Positions 58,566 to 64,000 of a DNA stretch of 64,000 nucleotides are shown here, piece by piece; the stretch's first letter is position 1, and each line of letters starts with the position of its first letter. The stretch is from NCBI RefSeq assembly GCF_036373705.1, contig NC_089851.1, forward strand, positions 558,001 to 622,000. Direction: 5' to 3'. The notes beneath the pieces were generated by a model. The model was not told where the DNA came from. It did no database searches and saw only the letters and a program-made list of their open reading frames with translations. Both the position numbers and the translations under genes were made by a program. Origin of the DNA: Amia ocellicauda (lineage: Eukaryota > Chordata > Actinopteri > Amiiformes > Amiidae).

Positions 58566-59843
58566 TCCCCAGTGTGTGTGTGTGTGTGTGTGCGCAGTAT
58601 CCCAGTGTCTGTGTGTGTCCCAGGCTGCTGGAGGGGATGTTTCGGAAGCTCAACAACCTGCTCGAGCGGCTGCACCAGTCCTACTTCTTCTACCTGATGC
58701 CCTCGCTGTCGCGCTTCGTCTCCATCGGCTACTACATGCCTGCCTTCAGCCTGCTGGTGCTCATCCTGCTGCTGCGCGTATCCTGAGGGAGAGGGAGGGA
58801 GGGAGGGAGGGAGGAGGAGTAGTAAGTGTCCCAGTGTGCCAGTCCTTAACACTGCTCTAGGCTCTGGACCTGTGGGTGCAGCTCAGTGACCCGTCTACAG
58901 CCCTGGAGGACTGCGCCACGGAGGGAGAAGAGGTCAGTCTGTCCCTCGGTGTGTCTGCTGTGGAATCGCTGATCTCAGTGTTCAGTGGATGGGTGTCAGT
59001 CTGTCTGTCTGTTATTGTGGAGCAGAGCGGGCTGCAGTGACTGCCTGTCCCTCTCCCCCAGGTGTCCAGTCCCGGCCTGCTGTCCCTGCTGACCCCGGTG
59101 CTGATCAGTCACCTGACGGGCGTGGCGCTGTACACACTGCCCGTGCTCTCCCAGCATGCCGCGGTGCAGCACTTCCCCGTGTCGGAGACCGAGGCTGTGA
59201 CCCTGACCGCCGTGGCCATCTACACCGCTGGCCTGGCCCTGCCGCACAACACACACAGGTACACAACGCTGCCGCACAACGCGCACAAGTACACAACGCT
59301 GCCGCACAACACCGTGACGCGTCTCTGTATGTCCCTCTCTCCGCCGCAGGGTGCTGTCCGGTGCGGGGACGGAGCGCGGCTGGCGGGTGCTGAAGCTGCT
59401 GTCCCTGCTGTACCTGTCCGCCCTGCTGGGCTGCACCGCACTGCTCAACTTCTCGCTGGGCTTCATCCTGGCGCTGACGCTGGTGCCCGTCACGGCCTTC
59501 ATCACGCCTCACGCGCCCAGGTAACGCACCGGCCACGTCGGCTCGCTCACGTGTCTGCCCACGCCGACGCACTTTCACGCGCCGACGCTCTCCCTGCAGG
59601 CTGCTGAGCGCCGGGGCGATGGTGCTGCTCAGCCCGGCCATCACGCTGCTGCTGTGCGTGTTCCTGTACCAGGAGCTGCAGGAGGCGCCTGTGTCGCCGC
59701 TGGAGGGCTGGGCACTGTTCCTGTCCGCCATTTCACAGGGCATCCTGGACCACCACCTGTACGGCTCGCTGCTCTACCCCCTCGTCGCGCTGCTCGTCTT
59801 CCCCTGCTGGCTGCAGGTCTGGAACATCCTCTTCTGGAAGTGA
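55547..59843 (+). CDS. gpaa1: GPAA1, GPI transamidase subunit
   Basis: Twelve exons: 55547-55620, 55703-55882, 56136-56247, 56364-56511, 56651-56752, 57300-57496, 58144-58340, 58624-58777, 58861-58932, 59062-59258, 59350-59520, 59600-59843. Total 1848 nt, 615 aa (human 621), all phases consistent. It starts [20 protein letters not shown]. Exon 2 carries the first membrane segment ([15 protein letters not shown]) and [15 protein letters not shown]. The luminal part has [45 protein letters not shown] and [14 protein letters not shown]. At least six hydrophobic segments follow; it ends VWNILFWK. It is an ER-membrane metallopeptidase-like subunit of the complex that attaches GPI anchors. Tail-to-tail with the RBCK1-like gene. 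Confidence 0.98.
56560..56664 (+). repeat. Triplicated acceptor of GPAA1 exon 56651
   Basis: TTCAG|GGCAGGTGTACTG marks the real exon start (56651). The same exon bases recur at 56605-56618 preceded by GTTCAG, and at 56562-56575 preceded by GTCGG. Spacing is about 43-46 bp. Confidence 0.9.
56785..57290. repeat. 34-bp minisatellite in GPAA1 intron 5
   Basis: About 15 copies of CACTGTGCTGTGTGTTACTC followed by CGTGTGTAT and GGATG or TGACG. No exon sequence is recognised in this unit. Confidence 0.95.
57478..58100 (+). repeat. 58-bp VNTR made of the GPAA1 exon-6 end and donor
   Basis: The exon ends CATACAGGGCAAG|GTACCGGTCACCGCC. The intron then repeats GTACAGGGCAAG|GTACCGGTCAC..GAGAACAAG|GCACCGGTCAC about 10 times to within about 45 bp of the next acceptor. 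Each copy keeps at least 11 exon bases and a usable GT donor. The unit is itself a dimer of two related 29-mers. Confidence 0.95.
58365..58622. repeat. (GT)n-GCAGTATCCCAGTGTCT array in GPAA1 intron 7
   Basis: Seven copies of (GT)n followed by GTATCCCAGTGTCTGTGTG, with the acceptor TGTGTCCCAG|GCTGCTGG directly after the last one. The shared TCCCAG may derive from the acceptor, but no exon bases are copied. Confidence 0.9.
59229..59320 (+). repeat. Triplicated exon end plus donor of GPAA1 exon 10
   Basis: CTGCCGCACAACACACACAG|GTACACAACG at the real donor (59258) is followed 30 bp later by CTGCCGCACAACGCGCACAAG|TACACAACG, and then by CTGCCGCACAACACC. The second copy would splice less well, since the G at the junction is shifted. 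Confidence 0.9.
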
Positions 59844-60117
59844 AGGGGGGCGGGAGCCACGAGCGCCGGCACGGATGTCTCTCCCCGTGACGGTGACCCG
59901 GTGGACACCCGACCCACGGCCAAGCGGCCCCCAGCAGTGCGGAGTGATTACTGAACACGGGCGTCTGTCCCTCTGTGCACTGTTATGTATTTATTCATAA
60001 AAGACCAGGTTTGGGTTTCGTTTTGGAATTCTGCATCCTTTTTACTGTGTTGACTGTTTCTCACGTGTCCCAGACAGTCGGTGTCCCGGTCAATTAATGT
60101 ACCAGTCGGTGTACAGT

Positions 60118-60129
<12 letters not shown>

Positions 60130-60164
<35 letters not shown>

Positions 60165-60174
60165 TTGGTCAGTG
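60130..60174. repeat. (GT)n microsatellite between GPAA1 and RBCK1-like
   Basis: About 21 GT units; another (GT)n is at 60318-60348. The GPAA1 poly(A) site is unclear: CATAAA at 59996-60001 is the only hexamer-like candidate. Confidence 0.9.
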
Positions 60175-60230
60175 TGTCTTGTACCTCAGGCAATAAGGTC
60201 CAACTCCAACACTTCTGCTGATCAGTCATC

Positions 60231-60236
60231 TTTATT
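60231..60236 (-). terminator. Polyadenylation signal of the RBCK1-like gene
   Basis: TTTATT on plus, AATAAA on minus, about 380 bp beyond the stop at 60614-60616. Confidence 0.7.
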
Positions 60237-60313
60237 GATACACAATGGACAGAATAAGGCACTATGGCAAAGACACAACACAGCCCTGAGCGTGTGCACG
60301 TCGTAGCAGCGTT

Positions 60314-60350
<37 letters not shown>

Positions 60351-60613
60351 TCATCAATCACAGCTGCGATAAGCAGGACAGGGTTCGACTGGCACCGGCT
60401 GTGAAAGGCTCTCTCTCTCTCTCTCTGTCCGTCAGTCAGTGGTGAGTCGCAGTGTTAGTGGCAGACACAGCTGGTTGTGTGGAGCTGGTCTGTGCTAGCA
60501 GGTTCCCTTGAGGTCATGCACTGTGCGTGTGCGTGTGCGTGTGTGTAGCTTGCATAGAGACTACAGGAAGCACTATAGGGTCGATGGCCTCGTCTCTCCG
60601 CTGTCCTCTCCTG

Positions 60614-62175
60614 CTAGTGGCAGTTCTGGCAGTCTGGGTGGCAGCGCTGCTGGTTGACGTTACAGCGGCACCCCCCACTGGTGTCCCCCGGGCCCTGCGA
60701 GACACGGAGTACTGTCAGCACTGAACACACTGCACTGTACACACTGTAGACACTATCAGCACTGAACATACTACACACTACACTGGACACACTGTCAGCA
60801 CTGAACACTGTACACTACACTGAACACGCTGCACTGTACACACAACACACTGAACACACAGCATACAATGGGCATAATAAACTGTCAGTACACTGCAACA
60901 CAGACACAATTACACAGCAGACAGACAGACACAGGCAGCATCAGAGGGGCAGCTCTCACCCCCGGCCCCCAGCGTGGCCCCCGGGTGACCCAGCAGATCT
61001 CGGTGTGACAGACAGTGCAGCGCAGCCAATCACAGCCCTCCTTCTTCTGCACAATTATTCCACACTGTGGACAGTGCATCGCCTCCCCTGTCTGGACCAG
61101 AGTCTGAAACACAGCGAGAGGGAGGGGGGGTTAGGAATGCAGCTGAAGAGACAAATGAGAGGGTCAGCCAGTGTGTGGGGTGTGTGTGACACTGCACCAG
61201 TGTGTCAGTCTCAGTCTCACTCTCAGCAGGTCTCTGGTCCTTCGTGCTGCAGAGTCATTGAGGGCGCGCACAGCCAGGTCATCCTGATACTGCCTGCAGT
61301 CCATCCCCTCATGGATTGCCTGAGAGGGGGGGAGGGGGAGGGGGAGGGAGAAAATCATTCCATGTACATAGTATAGAGCGTGTATACAGTGATGATATAC
61401 AGTGTGTGTGCACAGTAGAGTACCTTGCAGAGCAGGCAGTTGTGCCGGGCGCACACGGGGCAGTGGAAGGTGTTGACGCTGTCCTCGTACTCGCACCAGC
61501 CGGGGCAGTCCGGGGTGGCGCAGTGGTAGCTGCTCTCACTGCGGCACTCGGCCACTGCCAGCCCCCGGGACAGGAAGCGCTCGTACTCTGACACGGACAC
61601 CAGCTGCAGCCGGGGGGAAGGGGAGAGACCGTGTTACTGCATTAACCTGGGACAAGAGTGTAGAGACAGGAAGTGTGTCACTGTTTCCGTGTGTGTGTGT
61701 GTGTGCGCGTTGGCCAGTCAGTCTCACCGCGCGGATCTCCCTCTCCTGCAGTGTGCTGTTGCAGGCGTAGGTGTCGTCGCGGTACGGACACGCCACCTCG
61801 GGGTCCTCACACACATGGATCACGGAGCGCAGGCACTCTCTGCAGAAACCACAATCGCAACAACACACTGCGTCACACTGAGGGACACGAGGGAGCACTG
61901 AGACACACTGACACATAGCTACAGTCACAGACACACACACTGTGTCACACAGTAGGACACGAGGGGGCACCAATACACACTGACATCCTGCCTGCAGTCC
62001 CTGCCCCCCCTGACCTGCAGAAGCAGTGCAGACAGTCCCGGAGCAGGACCCCCTCCCCGGGCTGCAGCTCCAGGTAGCAGATGCGACACTCCACGCTCTC
62101 CCGGTTCGGTACCAGGTCCTGCTCGTCCGTCTGGACCAGACGCTCAAAGTTCTGCTTCCTCTCTGCATCCTGGAC
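60614..62175 (-). CDS. RBCK1/HOIL-1-like RBR ubiquitin ligase, 3' half
   Basis: Six exons: 62175-62015, 61839-61728, 61603-61424, 61319-61221, 61103-60960, 60694-60614 (stop), phase-consistent, about 258 residues. Order: [24 protein letters not shown]1 ([34 protein letters not shown]); IBR ([35 protein letters not shown]); [15 protein letters not shown]; and RING2 ([30 protein letters not shown]). The C-terminus is [29 protein letters not shown], nearly the human HOIL-1 tail. The Cys in CTVC is where the RBR catalytic cysteine is expected. HOIL-1 is part of the LUBAC linear-ubiquitin complex and can ester-link ubiquitin to Ser/Thr. The UBL and NZF exons must lie right of the window. By position next to GPAA1 this is where mammals carry SHARPIN. 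Confidence 0.92.
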
Positions 62176-62299
62176 CTGGGAGGACAGACGGAGGGTCAAA
62201 GGTCATTGGTATTATTGTTATATGTTCATTATTAATTTCTGTTATCATTACTTTTTTTTTTCCCCTAGTTTTTCTGAGGAACCACTTGCATAAAACCCT

Positions 62300-64000
62300 T
62301 TAGTGTGAAAATACTGCACTGCACTACACTGTACTGTATTATACTACACTGTACTGTATTATACTTCACTGCACAACACTGTACTGTATTATACTGCATT
62401 GCATTGTACTGTATTATACTGCATTACATTGTACTGTATTATACTGCACTACACTGTACTGTATTATACTGCATTACATTGTACTGTATTATACTGCACT
62501 ACTGTATGATACTTCACTGCACTACATTGTACTGAATTATACTGCACTACACTGTGCTGTATTATACTGCACTGCACTACATTGTACTGTATTATACTGC
62601 ACTGCACTACTGTATTATACTGCATTACATTGTACTGTATTATACTGCACTACACTACTGTATTATACTGCATTACATTGTACTGTATTATACTGCACTA
62701 CACTGTACTGTATTATACTGCACTACATTGTACTGTATTATACTGCACTACTGTATTATACTTCACTGCACTACATTGTACTGAATTATACTGCACTACA
62801 CTGTACTGTATTATACTGCACTGCACTACATAGTACTGTATTATACTGCACTGCACTACTGTATTATACTGCATTACATTGTACTGTATTATACTGCACT
62901 ACACTACTGTATTATACTGCATTACATTGTACTGTATTATACTGCACTACATTGTACTGTATTATACTGCACTACACTGTACTGTATTATACTGCACTAC
63001 ACTGTACTGTATTATAATGCACTACTGTATTATACTTCACTGCACTACATTGTACTGTATTATACTGCACTGCACTACATTGTACTGTATTATACTGCAG
63101 TACACTGTACTGTATTATACTGCATTACTGTATTATACTTCACTGCACTCCATTGTACTGTATTATACTTCACTACACTGTACTGTATTATACTGCACTA
63201 CATTGTACTGTATTATACTGCACTGCACTACACTGTACTGTTATACTGCACTACACTGTACTGTATTATACTGCACTACACTGTACTGTATTATACTGCA
63301 CTGCACTACATTGTACTGTATTATACTGTACTACACTGTACTGTATTATACTGCATTACTGTATTATACTTCACTGCACTACACTGTACTGTGTTATACT
63401 GCACAACATTGTACTGTATTATACTGCACTACACTGTACTGTATTATACTGCACTGCACTACACTGTACTGTATTATACTGCACTGCACTGTACTGTATT
63501 ATACTGCACTGCACTACATTGTACTGTATTATACTTCACTGCACTACACTGTACTGTATTATACTGCACTGCGCTACATTGTACTGTATTATACTGCACT
63601 ACATTGTACTGTATTATACTACACTGTACTGTATTATACTGCACAACACTGTACTGTATTATACTGCATTGCATTGTACTGTATTATACTGCATTACATT
63701 GTACTGTATTATACTGCACTACACTGTACTGTATTATACTGCATTACATTGTACTGTATTATACTGCACTACTGTATTATACTTCACTGCACTACATTGT
63801 ACTGAATTATACTGCACTACACTGTGCTGTATTATACTGCACTGCACTACATTGTACTGTATTATACTGCACTGCACTACTGTATTATACTGCATTACAT
63901 TGTACTGTATTATACTGCACTACACTACTGTATTATACTGCATTACATTGTACTGTATTATACTGCACTACATTGTACTGTATTATACTGCACTACATTG
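62300..64000. repeat. TGTACTGTATTATACTGCAC array in an RBCK1-like intron
   Basis: At least 60 copies of a 19-29 bp unit (GTACTGTATTATACTGCACTACACT), running off the right edge. Blocks repeat at higher order: 62335-62720 closely resembles 63610-63990. Tyr/Leu/Ile/Cys-rich ORFs here are artefacts. Confidence 0.96.

Noticed and set aside
62305-63805. Tyr/Leu/Ile-rich ORF of 308 codons and neighbours
   Set aside because: AT-rich tandem repeat without homology.

Overview
This is eukaryotic, vertebrate DNA. Every protein-coding gene is split by GT-AG introns, there is dense (GT)n/(CA)n and minisatellite sequence, and the dispersed repeats are of ray-finned-fish type: an L2-like LINE with an esterase-like ORF1 tail, a CR1-like LINE, Tc1-like elements and the GCAGAC..TTATCCAGGGCGA motif. 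The species cannot be named. A non-teleost ray-finned fish is my guess from the CR1-like 3' ends, held weakly. No prokaryotic features (operons, CRISPR, RBS) are present.

The genes match the human 8q24.3 neighbourhood. From left to right: a broken CD300/pIgR-like Ig gene fragment (549-1907, minus); WDR97 (9194-22944, plus, 5' end not found); LRRC14-like (23731-25729, minus); MAF1 (28382-30328, minus); OPLAH, 5-oxoprolinase (32377-47624, minus, 26 coding exons, about 1295 aa); EXOSC4 (49703-54171, plus, 245 aa); GPAA1 (55547-59843, plus, about 615 aa); and the RBR (RING-IBR-RING) half of an RBCK1/HOIL-1-like gene (60614-62175, minus) that runs off the right edge. I rebuilt exon structures by hand. 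Exon lengths and intron phases add up for all complete genes, which is the main support for the coordinates. The genes are housekeeping in character and do not form one pathway: RNA polymerase III repression (MAF1), the exosome (EXOSC4), the GPI transamidase (GPAA1), the glutathione cycle (OPLAH) and linear-ubiquitin-type signalling (RBCK1-like).

Non-genic layout: 1.4-3.4 kb holds two minisatellites. 4.3-9.2 kb is a 4.9-kb GT-rich tandem array with no stop codons in any forward frame, which produces spurious ORFs of up to 1814 codons. 14.3-18.6 kb is a WDR97 intron carrying a Tc1-like relic and a long decayed L2-like LINE. 39.7-40.7 kb is a Tc1-like 3' end with a 431-bp hairpin element inserted in it. 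42.6-43.4 kb is a hAT-like relic with a solo LTR inserted in it. 44.6-46.8 kb is a 2.2-kb tandem array in OPLAH. 48.9-49.5 kb, between the OPLAH and EXOSC4 start regions, carries a 121-bp inverted repeat that includes a CRE palindrome. 62.3-64 kb is an AT-rich tandem array.

The most interesting observation is that many tandem repeats here are built from exon boundaries. At least nine places in WDR97, OPLAH and GPAA1 carry extra copies of a splice acceptor or donor with 10-40 bp of the adjoining exon, from 2 copies up to several dozen. This looks like a locus-wide process that duplicates splice junctions and creates arrays of decoy splice sites.
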